Part shown: positions 36,141-49,300 of the stretch, one piece after another
How positions within the stretch are numbered: position 1 is the first letter of the stretch
Layout: every line of letters begins with the position of its first letter
Assembly (NCBI RefSeq): GCF_037975245.1
Contig: NC_092579.1
Coordinates: 19,304,678-19,368,677 of the forward strand
DNA length: 64,000 bases
Reading direction: 5' to 3'
DNA from: Apostichopus japonicus
Lineage: Eukaryota > Echinodermata > Holothuroidea > Aspidochirotida > Stichopodidae
Position numbers and translations under genes: made by a program
Notes under the pieces: generated by a model
Databases searched by the model: none
Told to the model about the DNA's origin: nothing
The model's input: only the letters and a program-made list of their open reading frames with translations

Positions 36141-36912
36141 GACTAAAAAGACAAACACCCTGTAATTTCAGTCCACAATAAATCTCAAAAAAAAAGGGGG
36201 GGGGGCTGGTGAGGGCAGGAGTCACCCCAATATTTAGTGGTGTTGAAATTGCCACTTATTGAGGGCCATGTATTTTGCTTTTGCTAAATCATCAATTTAA
36301 AAGAGGAAACTGGTGTAAGGTTAAAAGTATCCAATAATTGTTGATAAAGTTTGGATCGCAATGTTAGCCATATACTAGCTTTACCAAAATTTCTAAGAAA
36401 GGGTTGCATTACGTTGATTTCCATTCACATAACGTATTGTCACGGTTGTATTGACCTAACAGATTTACCTGCTTGGAATCGATGTCGGCCGCGGGGCCCT
36501 ATAGGTACTGAGGGCGCCCCTCCCCATACTGAGATGCCGAATTCGTCCATTTCCGCTTGGTTCGCACTTCTCGAGGATATAAAAGGGTTGTCCACGAAAA
36601 GTCGCTAGTTTCGTCCGTTATTTCAAGGGCCTGAGCAGCCGGGTTGGACAGCAGAATTGGTAGCAATAGGTCTAGATGCGCATACCATGCATTAAGAAAG
36701 AGCAACATACCAAAACAAATTGCCTTTTTTTTAGAGATTAGTTATTTACTTCATACTTTTTGCTCTTACAGGTATCATATGAATCTATACTGGCATTTTT
36801 AACGAACGACTGGTAACATGGTGTGCACTCTCTTTTGATCACGTGACCAACATTTAAAGTTTCCATATTAATGCTTCATATTCTGATGTACATTGGAACA
36901 GTGTGTAGAGGT
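36141..36912. other. Region upstream of the lectin-mucin gene
   Basis: No coding exon was found. A poly-G run lies near 36197-36206. Promoter elements could not be fixed. Confidence 0.4.
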
Positions 36913-39900
36913 ATGGACCGACCGGTGAATGGCGTTGTATCTTTGGTCCTCATCTCTCTTTGCATTCATAACTGTCGATGTTCATCAGGTACGTGGTCAA
37001 AAGTTTTTAGGGAGTGGCGTAACCAAAGGTGGGGGAGAGTGGGTTGAGGGGGGAGGCGGGGGTTAGGTGTGGATAATGGGCGAGAGCTCAAGAGTCGACC
37101 AACGGGATGTCAATTACTGACTAGTTAATATCCTAAAACAGTTTCCATAAGGGTAATATAATTACATTCAAAATGCAAATTAAAAAACTTTGATCATTTT
37201 TATATCCTTAATATTGGAAGTAGACCTAAGTTTGCAAATTAAGTGCACATCGTTTTGTGATGTTAGTACTAAATACCTACAGATAAAGTACTAAATACCT
37301 ACAGATATAGTAAATGCTCTTGATCAATCGCAATATTATTGAGTAAGATACTCCTCATGGGTTTTGGTAAAACCATTGATCAAATCAAAGCAACTTCTTG
37401 TAGAAACGACGTGGGCAATTTATTGTTCAGGCAAACATAAACGACGATCGTTCAGAGTCGTTCGTAACATTAATATTATTTTCATTTTATATTATTTTTA
37501 GAAATGTTACCTTCTGTAAAGTTTTTATTTAACTTCCTGTGCACTTTTTTTCAGGCTGTTTTGACTTGAATGGAAAATGTCTTCGACAAGCCGACATATC
37601 AGTTACCCAATCGGAGGCAGTAACATACTGTTCTGACAGAGGTGGAGAACTTTTTCAGGTTACTAATGAAGACGATTTCTCGAGGAGATCAAAAGCTATT
37701 TCTTCATACGGTGCGAATTTTCCAATATGGCTGGATGGCTATCACGACGGTGATGCTTGGCGTAGCGGTGGTTTCAGTTATTACAGTGAGGGGCACGCCT
37801 CAAATACCGGGTACTGGCGTAAGTATAGACAAACAGACAAATTCCTCTTATTGATAGTTATTGAATTTCAAGGTATGCATCAAAGTTCTCATCGAGGTCA
37901 AGTAACCACATAAATCATTTTGTCAACTGTACACACATAACAAAGTGACAGAATTTCCAACAACCTCCACCCTATGTTAAATATCAGGCTCTGCAAGATT
38001 AACGCGAATTACTTTATGAAAAGAACGCCAAAGCTCACGTGATCAAATTAGTGAAAAAAAGTACTTCAAAAATATATCATCCTAATTTAAGCCCAATAGA
38101 CATCAAACTTGGTTGATGTTGGCCTGGTCGTAGGATGACGGGCCTATGTGATTGATGACGTCATACGGTTCAAACGTCAGAGGTCAAATAACCAGAGGTC
38201 AAATAGCCAAATAACAGTCAAAGGTCAAATAACCCCCCCCCCCCAGTAATTAAATGACAAAATGATCGAAACTCACAAATCGAAGTAGGATATCAGATTC
38301 CAAAATTTTGCAGTGCTTTAATTAATGTAAAGTATCAATGGTTACATGGTCAATGGAGGTCAAAGGTAGAACTATACCAAATTTGTGCGCGTAACAAATT
38401 GAGCAAAAGTCGAAAACGTGTCGCAAACTTCTTCGAAATCTGAAAGGGATATTTAAGTGGCTGAAATTGATAGCCAACAAAAGCTGCTGGAATTTAATAA
38501 AACAGCAAATTGTTCTTTGGTTATTATCTCTAAAGTGTCATACCCATAAGGAAGTAGTGACGGTGTTTTGAATGAATTATTTGAATGAATTTTTAAAGCA
38601 TAATAAACTTACAATGTCAAAGGTCATGAGCGCAGCGACTAAAAGCCATCATCTACTTCAAACTTGTAAGGTGTATGGTGGTCGATGTGCCGCCCGAGTG
38701 ATGAAGTCAAAGTGGTCATGTACCCTCATTTTGGGCTGAGATCCGCAGCTTCATGGATTGCCTACTTGTTTTTCTTACTTTCTTCACCAGCTTTTGCTCC
38801 CAGTCTTAGTGTTTCTAATGTTGCATCCATTGCAGGAGTATGCTTAGCACAAACAGCTACTGAATACTACAACACAGTAGCCTGCAACAGCCAATTGGAT
38901 GTAATCTGTTCTTTTAATTCTTGGACTACTTTCGGTAAGCCGCAACATTTATCTTTCTGTATTCTATAGTAATTTGGTTACACATTAGGGGCGATGGATT
39001 AGCCAAGTGGGGCTGGGCAGATGGAGGGGGGGGGGGTTGCTCACAGGGTCCCCTAGTTTTGGGAAATACATCAAATGTGCCCCCTTTTCATAAGATTTTG
39101 CATGATAGAAATGACCCTTTGTCGATATTTGTAAATTAATAAAGTACCTTCTTGTTGGAGATAAAAAGTATGAAAAATTGTAATTCAAAATTGCCCTGTT
39201 GTTGAACAGCTAAGAAGTTTTTGTTTGTAGTAACATCCTTTTTGAAAAACAAACAAATACTCGGATCTGAGGTTACCGAATACACAGACGATCCGTATTT
39301 GAAGGAAAGTGTTTAAGGTGACTTTCTGATTTGCCCACTCAAATCAATGTCACGTGTCTTACTGCACTTGACGTTTGTGTAGCCCCCTCCCCTCCTCTCC
39401 CCTTCTCTCCCCTCCTCTCCCCTACTCTACTTCCTCTACCAGAATGGACCCAATTCCGTCGGTCATTAACAGCTGGTTAAAGTATGCCAGTGCCATGACA
39501 CCACGAATGCTCTTTTTCATTATTCACCACATCATTCACCACAGTCTGTTATCCTTGTACAGGTAAAACTATATATTCTTGTTGGAATGTCAAGATGTGC
39601 CAAAACATTATGTTCTTATACTGTAAGGTTTCATACCTAGGACCTTTCTAGGATTATATTTATAATACGATATGGTTTTAGGTTTCATTTGATACCATGA
39701 TGCTACTGTATATAAGGTGATTATAATATTTTGAAAGGTTGACCACACTTGGAAGGGATAAAGGTCTGAGCAGTTGGGGATGGACTATTGACCATTCCCT
39801 TATAGCTACGTCATAACAGTGTAATTTGCTATTTAAATGCAAAGCTATCATTAAATATATATGTTAACCAATCAATCAATCATTCAATCAAAATTATCCT

Positions 39901-42380
39901 TTAATTAACCCTTTTATAACCAATAGTTCCTGGCATTCAGACAACATATGAACCTACAACGCAAATTTCTTCAACAAAGCGCCCGACTACATCTCAACCG
40001 ACTACAACACGCGAACCGTCCACGGAGCCAACGACAACAAGTGAGCCGACAACACCGCAGCCAACTACAACAGATAAAATTACTACTACGTCATCAACAA
40101 CAAGAAAACGCCCGACTACACCTCAACCGACTACAACACGCGCGGAACCGTCCACGGAGCCAACGACAACAAGTGCACCGACAACACCGCAGCCGACTAC
40201 AACAGATCAAATTTCCACTACGTCATCAACAACAAGAAAACGCCCGACTACATCTCAACCGACTACAACACGCCAACTGTCTACTGTGCCAACGACAACA
40301 AGTGCACCGACAACACCGCAGCCGACTACAACAGATCAAATTTCCACTACGTCATCAACAACAAGAAAACGCCCGACTACATCTCAACCGACTACAACAC
40401 GCGAACCGTCCACGGAGCCAACGACAACAAGTGCACCGACAACACCGCAGCCGACTACAACAGATAAAATTACTACTACGTCATCAACAACAAGAAAACG
40501 CCCGACTACATCTCAAACGACTACAACACGCGAACCGTCCACGGAGCCAACGACAACAAGTGCACCGACTACACCGCAGCTAACTACAACATATAAAATT
40601 TCTACTACGTCATCAACAACAAGAAAACGCCCGACTACGTCTCAACCGACTACTACAAGCGAACCGTCCACGGCGCCAACGACAACAAGTGCACCGACTA
40701 CACCGCAGCTAATAACAACAGATAAAATTTCCACTACGTTGTCAACAACAAGAAAACGCCTGACTACATCTCAACCGACTACAACACACGAACCGTCCAC
40801 GGAGCCAACGACAACACCGCAGCCAACGACAACAACACCGCAGCCAACTACAACACGCGCGGAACCGTCCACGGAACCATTGACGACAATTCTACCGACT
40901 ACACGCCAGCCATCTACAACGAATGACCCATTTACTGTGGAATCATTCACAACACGCAGGTCGACTTCATATCCCACAACAACTACCACTAATGAACCTT
41001 TTGATGAAACATCAAAGGCCTCTCCTACACTCCAGAACATTGACAATTGTTCTACTTTACTTTATACGACCAGAGTTCAAGGTAATTTTATGATTCATGT
41101 CTTCATTTATTTTCTCCAAAAGAAGCTTAAAGCGTTTGGTCGTTAATTTCTGAAAGTGGTTAATAGGCTACACAAATTCCACCGAATACTTCTTTCATTA
41201 ACATTAGGAATGACCAAAACGAAAGCTTCCTGCTACCTTTATACTTCTCCCGAATGAATACTTATTTCTGAGTAGTGAAAGGATGACTTTTGTGGGAATT
41301 GTTGTCTTACTACAAAGAGTGCTAGAAATTTTTCTATATCGCTTTTCTGAGTTTCAAGTTACTCACCTTTAAGATGTATCTTATTCTTTGATCTCCGGAA
41401 TGTTCTGATGTTTCCATAATGAGTTTTGTGTTGCATTTGAGGAACTGACATAATGGTCTGAGTAAAAAAGACTAAGTAATCCAGCCGTTTTTATTGCTGA
41501 ACCTCAACACAGAATGAGTCATTTCTAAGAAAGAAAGATATAAACATGTTATAGAAATACAGCCTGCACTGCAAGCAACGCAGTGGCGTAGGAAGGTACT
41601 TTTGAGTGGGGGGGGGGCTGAAGACTGATGGCCGGCCTGGGGGAGGGGAGGGGTGTCCCCCTCCCCTTTGGAAATTTTTGCATTTCCAGGTGGCATCAGA
41701 TGCAATTTGGTGCAATATAGCACACTTCAACACCCACTCCATTTTGTAAATAATTTTGCATTTTCACCTGGCCTTAGATGCAATTTGGTGCTCCAAATGA
41801 GATTTTTTTCTCATTTGGAAATGAAAAAGGGGTTTTCTGACTTGCAAAGCGGGGGGGGGGGCGGAATGATACTTCCGCCCCCCATATTTTTCACTGGGGG
41901 GGGCTGGCGCCCCCAGCCCCCCGGTTCCTACGCCCTTGAAGCAACGTGTTTTATAAATGTCTACATCACATCAAAATATATTTGCACCTAAAGTCATTCT
42001 TTTAAAGATTACATGTAAGTTAATCCACGATCCACGACTGAACCATTTGCCCGTGACAGATCCAGTTTCCTCCATTTGACCCCTAACATTACCCCCACCC
42101 CTCCTCCACTTTGCGCACGCCATTGATCATATATCTTGTATATGTTATAAACATGTTTCCATTACTTGGTTTTACAGAATCCAGTGTTGAAGGTACCTAT
42201 TACATGAGGTCTCAGGAAGGCTGCTTGGATAACGTGCCATTTGAATGGACGCCGGTCAAAAGTTTGACGCAATGTGGATTATTCTGTCTTCAATACCAGC
42301 AGAATGGAAACAAATGTTTATCATTTAATGTCCATGAGCAACAGATGGGTGATCTTTACTGTCAACTTAATATACACTAA
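36913..42380 (+). CDS. Secreted C-type lectin-like / mucin-like / PAN-like protein, five exons
   Basis: Exons are 36913-36988, 37555-37818, 38836-38934, 39927-41081 and 42178-42380. All introns are GT-AG and phase 1, and the 1797 nt encode 598 residues plus stop. Residues 1-25 form a signal peptide ending CRCSS. Residues 27-140 form a C-type lectin-like domain: GCFDLNGKC, TYCSDRGGELF, IWLDGYHDGDAW, VCLAQ, then YYNTVACNSQLDVICSF in place of the usual WND...C...FIC. It lacks the EPN/QPD and WND calcium/sugar motifs, so classic sugar binding is doubtful. Residues 148-520 are Thr/Pro/Ser-rich with seven 43-residue repeats, probably heavily O-glycosylated. Residues 535-598 hold five cysteines in a PAN/Apple-like pattern. 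No membrane anchor is seen. A defence or mucus role is inference. Confidence 0.88.
38181..38227. repeat. Three AGGTCA direct repeats in intron 2
   Basis: AGGTCAAATA occurs at 38181, 38196 and 38222, and related AGGTCAAAGG phrases lie further along the intron. These resemble nuclear-receptor half-sites but look more like a degenerate simple repeat. Confidence 0.4.
39980..40860 (+). repeat. 129-bp coding tandem repeat of the mucin-like exon
   Basis: Seven unit starts (CGCCCGACTAC-like) lie at 39980, 40109, 40241, 40370, 40499, 40628 and 40757, spaced 129 bp except for one 132-bp unit with an extra GCG codon. Each unit encodes 43 residues, such as RPTTSQPTTTREPSTEPTTT followed by SAPTTPQ and a DKI/DQI spacer. 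Length changes keep to multiples of three, as expected under selection for the frame. Confidence 0.95.
41573..41946 (+). mobile_element. hAT-like MITE (family D), copy 2, in intron 4 of the lectin-mucin gene
   Basis: The body is 41581-41938 (358 bp) with exact 8-bp target duplication AAGCAACG (41573-41580 and 41939-41946). It has the same ends and interior as 9992-10343. It lies wholly within the intron between the mucin-like and PAN-like exons. Confidence 0.96.
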
Positions 42381-42499
42381 TTAAACGAACTGGGAACTTT
42401 ACTCACCATAAAAAGCCACTGTAGTTTCTACGAACTAATGAACTAATTACTATATTTAAGAGCTCTACTACACGAAGCGGCGTAAATGATGCAATTACG

Positions 42500-42668
42500 C
42501 TATATATATATATCGAATATATATATATATAATCGAATATATATATATATCAAATATATATATATATATTTATATATAATATCATATAATATATATATAT
42601 TTATATATAATATAATATAATATAATATATATAATAATATAATATAATAAAATTAGAATAAATAAACG
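42500..42668. repeat. AT-rich satellite-like tract in the 3' untranslated region, with AATAAA
   Basis: TA repeats alternate with ATCGAATATATA and ATATAATATAA variants. AATAAATAAA near 42657-42667 is a candidate polyadenylation signal for the preceding gene. Confidence 0.65.
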
Positions 42669-43689
42669 ATTTAAACTGTCTTTTGAAAATTTCAAGTTGG
42701 TGGGGGGGGGGGGGGGGAGTCACGCACACGGATCGGGAGTTCATTCTAAAGGGCAGGTGCAGCGACAGAAAATGCACGATAACCATAGCGAGTCCTTATA
42801 GAAGAAAAGAAGGTGAAGAGAAGGGAAGTTTAGAAGGTAAGTGTTTGGGTTATATTGTTGGCACTTTGGATGGTAGAATGAGAAGGAAGGGCATTGACCG
42901 GAGGAGCCGCTCATAGAGGGCGCATAATGTTAAAAGGTTACCAGGTCATTTTAGGCACGGTAGAATTAGATGCAAGGTTGTGGGGAGACAGGTAGGCGAG
43001 GAACGAAGTAAATAAGGCAAGTTTAGAAGGCAAGTGTTTGGGTTAAATCGAAGGATTTGTTATTTGTTAACAATGCAGTAAATGAAACATGTTACAACAT
43101 GACAACCACCGTAGTTGTGTAATTTGTCAAATTTATAGATAAAAAAAGAGAAAAATAAAATAGAAAATAATTTCAGATAAATTAGTTAGGCCAATCACAA
43201 ACAACATGGACATAGGCATAGGCCTATGTGTGCAACCAACCATCTGATCAATGCGAAGTGCACGTATGATAATGATTAGTAATTGTCAATGTAAAATGAT
43301 GAATAATGTTAGCATTTCAACCAACTGATCCGATACAAATAAAAGCAGACACAGTGCATCGTTTGCACTAACTAACAACTGGGATTCCTGTAAAATGATT
43401 ACCGTGGTGTTTCTGTCAACCAACTTTACTGTGCCAGGGGCAGTGTCATTCCGCCATTGGTACTTTCCGCCATTGGAAATGTGCTCTTTGCGCCATGTTA
43501 CCGCCAAATTGTGGACGTGTGTAGTTAGTTCCATTCTCACATGGTTGATTTTGCATAGCAAAAAATTAAAATTAAAACATGGTTGAGCGCCTGGGGAACT
43601 GCCCCCCGAGGCCCTGCCCATGCCCTCTTTTCGTCCCGTAGGACATGGCGAGGAGTTAGTTCCATTACTTCCATTGATACCTTCTAAAT
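42669..43689. other. No gene seen
   Basis: A poly-G run lies near 42701-42717. The phrase AAGTTTAGAAGGTAAGTGTTTGGGTT recurs with small changes near 42827 and 43019. A GC-richer stretch at 43420-43640 has no supported exon. Confidence 0.4.
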
Positions 43690-46275
43690 CAGAAGCAACA
43701 CTCACCCAATCAGACAATCACCAAATCAGACAGGCAGACAATCACACAACAATCAGACAGGCAGACAATCACACGACAATCAGATGACAAAATCACAAGC
43801 GCAGAGAGACAAGATCACAAGCGCAGAGAGACAAGATCACAAGCGCAGAGAGACAAGATCACAAGCGCAGAGAGAAAAGATCTCAAGCGCAGCGAGACAA
43901 AATCACAAGCGCAGAGAGACAGAATCACAAGCGCAGAGAGACAAGATCACAAGCGCAGAGAGACAAAATCACCAGGGCAGAGACAGAATAACAAGCGCAG
44001 AGAGACAAAATCACAAGCGCAGAGAGACAAGATCACAAGCGCAGAGAGAAAAAATCACAAGCGCAGAGATAAGCGCAAAAGGACAAAATCACAAGCGCAG
44101 AGAGACAAAATCACAAGCGCAGAGAGACAAGATCACAAGCACAGAGAGACAAAATCACAAGCGCAGAGAGACAAAATCACAAGCGCAGAGACAATAACAA
44201 GTGCAGAGAGACAAAATCACCAGCGCAGAGAGACAAGATCACAAGCGCAGAGAGACAAAATCACCAGCGCAGAGAGACAAAATCACAAGCGCAGAGAGAC
44301 AAAATCACAAGCGCAGAGAGACAAGATCACAAGCCAAGAGAGACAAAATCACAAGCCAAGAGAGACAAAACCACAAGCGTAGAGAGACAAAATCACAAGC
44401 GTAGAGAGACAAGATCACAAGCGTAGAGAGACAAAATCACAAGCGAAGAGAGACAAAATCACAAGCGCAGAAGGACAAAATCACAAGCGCAGAAGGACAA
44501 AATCACAAGCGCAAAAGGACAAAATCACAAACGCAGAGACAAGATCACAAACGCAGAGAGACAAATTCACAAGCGCAGAGAGACAAAACCACCAGCGCAG
44601 AGAGACAAGATCACCATCGCAGAGAGACAAAATCACCAGCGCAGAGAGACAAAATCACAAGCGCAGAGAGACAAAATCACAAGCGCAGAGAGACAAGATT
44701 ACAAGGGCAGAGAGACAAAATCACAAGCGCAGAGAGACAAGATCACAAGCGCAGAGAGACACAATCACAAGCGCAGAAGGACAAAATCACAAGCTCAGAA
44801 GTACAAAATCACAAGCGCAAAAGGACAAAATCACAAGCGCAAAGAGACAAAATCACAAGTGCAGAGAGCAGAATCACGAGCGCAGAGAGACAAGATAACA
44901 AGCACAGAGAGACAAAATCACAAGCGCAGAGATAAGCGCAAAAGGACAAAATCACAAGCGCAGAGAGACAAAATCACAAGCGCAGAGAGACAAGATCACA
45001 AGCACAGAGAGACAAATCACAAGCGCAGAGAGACAAAATCACAAGCGCAGAGAGACAAGATCACAAGCGCAGAGAGACAAAATCACCAGCGCAGAGAGAC
45101 AAAATCACAAGCGCAGAGAGACAAAATCACAAGCGCAGAGAGACAAGATCACAAGCCAAGAGAGACAAAATCACAAGCCAAGAGAGACAAAACCACAAGC
45201 GCAGAGAGACAAAATCACAAGCGTAGAGAGACAAGATCACAAGCGTAGAGAGACAAAATCACAAGCGAAGAGAGACAAAATCACAAGCGCAGAAGGACAA
45301 AATCACAAGCGCAGAAGGACAAAATCACAAGCGCAAAAGGACAAAATCACAAACGCAGAGACAAGATCACAAACGCAGAGAGACAAATTCACAAGCGCAG
45401 AGAGACAAAACCACCAGCGCAGAGAGACAAGATCACCATCGCAGAGAGACAAAATCACCAGCGCAGAGAGACAAAATCACAAGCGCAGAGAGACAAAATC
45501 ACAAGCGCAGAGAGACACGATTACAAGGGCAGAGAGACAAAATCACAAGCGCAGAGAGACAAGATCACAAGCGCAGAGAGACACAATCACAAGCGCAGAA
45601 GGACAAAATCACAAGCTCAGAAGTACAAAATCACAAGCGCAAAAGGACAAAATCACAAGCGCAAAGAGACAAAATCACAAGTGCAGAGAGCAGAATCACG
45701 AGCGCAGAGAGACAAGATAACAAGCACAGAGAGACAAAATCACAAGCGCAGAGACAGAATCACAAGGGCAGAGAGACAATATCACATGCGCAGAGAAACA
45801 AGATCACAAGCGCAGAGAGACAAAATCACGAGCGCAGAGAGACAAAAACACAAGCGCAGAGAGACCAAATCACAAGCGCAGAGAGACCAAATCACAAGCG
45901 CAGAGAGACAAAATCACAAGCTCAGAGAGACAAAATCACAAGCGCAGAGAGACAAAATCACAAGCGCAGAGAGACCGTCGCAAGCGCAGAGACCAAATCA
46001 CAAGCGCAGACAGACCAAATCACAGGCGCAGAGAGACCAAATCACAAGCCCAGAGAGACCAAATCACAAGCGCAGAGACCAAATCACAAGCGCAAAGGCC
46101 AAATCAGACCCGCAGAGACAATCAGACCAACAGACAATCAGACCCGCAGACATGCAGACAATCAGACACGCAGAGAATCAGACAATCAGGCATGCAGACA
46201 AAAAGACACGCAGAGAATCAAACAATCAGACACGCAGACAATCGGTAGTCAGACAAGCAGACAATCAGACACTCA
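43690..46275. repeat. 22-bp satellite array with CAGACAATCAGAC borders
   Basis: The core (about 43785-46100) repeats AGACAAAATCACAAGCGCAG plus AG more than 100 times. Both borders (43690-43785 and 46100-46275) consist of CAGACAATCAGACACG-type repeats from which the core unit may derive. A block from about 44320 to 44900 recurs at +822 bp with almost identical variants, for example AAGCCAAGAGAG at 44331 and 45153. A 22-bp period gives open frames in all three plus-strand frames; none is a gene. Confidence 0.95.
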
Positions 46276-46309
46276 GAGTCATGCTTTTCAATCACTCGAT
46301 TTGATGGGA

Positions 46310-49300
46310 TCCATGACTAAGAATACATATGCATCATATTTATCTATGAGTATGTATGACTTGCAAAGCAGACTTATCTACCGATACATGTGACTTAGCA
46401 TATTTAAGAATAGGATTAATCTATGAATATCTGTGGCTTACATCACTTATATAATGTATTTACCTATGAGTGAATATCTGTGGGTACACCACATACAAAA
46501 CGGATTTATCTATTAATATATATGGCTTAGAATGCCAACGTAGTCAACTTAATCATGATTATATGTGGCTTACACCGCTTAAATTTTAGATTTATTTATG
46601 AGTATCTGTGGCTAACAACATAATATAGCGTATTTAGTTATGAATATCTATGGCTTGGAATACATACGAAACAGATGACACATACATTCGAAACATAAAT
46701 ACATACATACATACAGCATCCAACATATATACAAACTCGCATACAAACACACATACACCCATACACGCCAACATAAATGCATACACACAAACACCCATAC
46801 ATATATACATACAACCATACGAAAGAGATCCGAAACAGATCTGTGAATATTTGTGGCCTATGAAACGTACATAGTTAATTTTACTAATGAATATCTGTGG
46901 CTTACATCACACACATCATGGATTTTTCTATGAATATCTGTGGCTTATAAAAGTTACATAGTTAACTTATTTATGCATATCTGTGGCTTACAACACTTAC
47001 ATTTTGTATTCATCTATGAGTATTTGTGGCTTAGAGTAAATATATAACAATCATGATTATCCATAAATATGTAGACCTAAATGGCATATTGATCTATAAA
47101 TATCGGTGGCTTAGCATAATAGCGAATAGGATAAATATATGAGTATCTGTGGCTTACAAATCTAACAGTTCACCTATTTATGTCTATGTGGCTTACACCA
47201 CTTTACATTATGGATTTATCTATGGATATCTGTGACTTATAATACATAAGAATCATATGTATCTATGAATATGTATGACCTAAATAACATATTAAGCTAT
47301 CAATATCTGTGGCTTAGAATAACTAACATAGTTATACTTACTTATGAATACCTGTGGCTTACACCACTTACACTATGGATTTTATATGGATATCTGTGAC
47401 TTAGAATACATACAAATCATATTTATCTATGAATATGTATGGCCTAAATAACAGCTTAATCTATCAATATCTGTGGCTTAGAATGCTTATATAAATAAAC
47501 TAACTTATGAATATATGTGGCTTACACCACTTTAAATGATGGATTTATCTATGATATCTGTGACTTAGAATACATAAGAATCATATTTATCTATGAATAT
47601 GTATGGCTGCAACAGCTTAATCTATCAATATCTTTGGCTTAGAAAACTTTATAAATGAACTTGCATATGAATATATGTGGCTTACACCAATTTACATTAT
47701 GGATTTATCTATGATTATCTGTGACTTAGAATACATGCAAATCATATTTATTTATGATTATGTATTGCCTAAATAACAGCTTAATCTATCAACATCTGTG
47801 GCTTAGAATACTAACACATATAAAATTACTTTTGAATACCTGTGGCTTACATCACTTTACATTATGGATTTATCTATGAATATCTGTGACTTAGAATACA
47901 TGTGAATCATATTTATCTATGAATATGTATGGCATAAATAAGATATTAAGCTATCATTATCTGTGGCTTAGAATACTAACATAGTTATACTTATTTATTA
48001 ATACCTGTGGCTTACACCACTTTACATTATGTATTTATTTATTAATATATTATGGATTTATCTAAAATGGTTTTATCTAACATGACATTATGGATTTATC
48101 TAATTAAAACATAAGGATCATATTTATCTATGAATATGTATGGCCTAAATAAAAGATTAATCTATCAATATCTGTGGCTTAGAATACTAACACAGTTAAA
48201 CTTACTAATGAATATATGTGGCTTACACCACTTTACATTATGGATTTAACTATGAATATCTGTAACTTAGAATACATACAAATCACATTTATCTATGAAT
48301 ATGTATGGCCTAAATAACAGCTTAATCTATCAATATCTGTGGCTAAGAATACTAACATAGTTATACTTACTTATGAATATCTGTGACAAACACCACTTTA
48401 AATTGTGAATTTATCTATAAATATCTGTCACTTGGAATACAAAAGGATCATATTTATCTATGAATATGTATGGCCTAAATAAAAGATTTATCTATCAATT
48501 TCTGTGGCTTAGAATACTAACAAAGCTATACTTACTTATGAATACCTGTGGCTTACACCACTTTACATTATGGATTTATCTATTAATATATTATGGATTT
48601 ATCTAAAATGGTTTTATCTAACATGACATTATGGATTTATCTAATTTAAACATAAGGATCATATTTACCTATGAATATGTATGGCCTAAATAAAAGATTA
48701 ATCTACCAATATCTGTGGCTTAGAATACTAACATAGTTATACTTACTAATGAATACCTGTGGCTTACACCACTTTACATTATGGATTTAACTATGAATAT
48801 CTGTAACTTAGAATTCATATAAATCATATTTATTTATTATTATGTATGGCCAAAATAACAGCTTAATCTATCAATATCTGTGGCTAAGAATACTAACAAA
48901 GTTATACTTACTTATGAATATCTGTGGCTAACACCACTTTAAATTGTGGATTTATCTATACAAATCTGTCACTTGGAATACAAAAGGATCATATTTATCT
49001 ATGAATGTGTATGGCCTAAATAAAAGATCAATCTATCAATTTCTGTGGCTTGGAATACTAACATAGTTATACTTACTTATGAATACCTGTGGCTTACAGC
49101 ACTTCACATTATGAATTTATCTATTAATATATTATGGATTAATCTAAAATGGATTTATCTAACATGACATATTAAAACATAAGGATCATATTTATCTATG
49201 AATATGTATGGCCTAAATAACAGCTTAATCTATCAATATCTGTGGCTTAGAATACTAACATAGTTATACTTACTAATGAATATATGTGGCTTACACCACT

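Noticed and set aside
39436-39561. Possible extra exon of the lectin-mucin gene (good acceptor CCTCTACCAG, donor ACAG|GTAAAA)
   Set aside because: Its length (126 nt) keeps the phase, but in the required phase it contains an in-frame TAA, while joining 38934 directly to 39927 is open.
43784-46100. CRISPR array
   Set aside because: The repeats are contiguous with no unique spacers, and the window is clearly eukaryotic.
43784-46304. Several open frames of Gln/Arg/Lys-rich repeats
   Set aside because: A 22-bp satellite read through three frames. All frames look alike and none has gene features.
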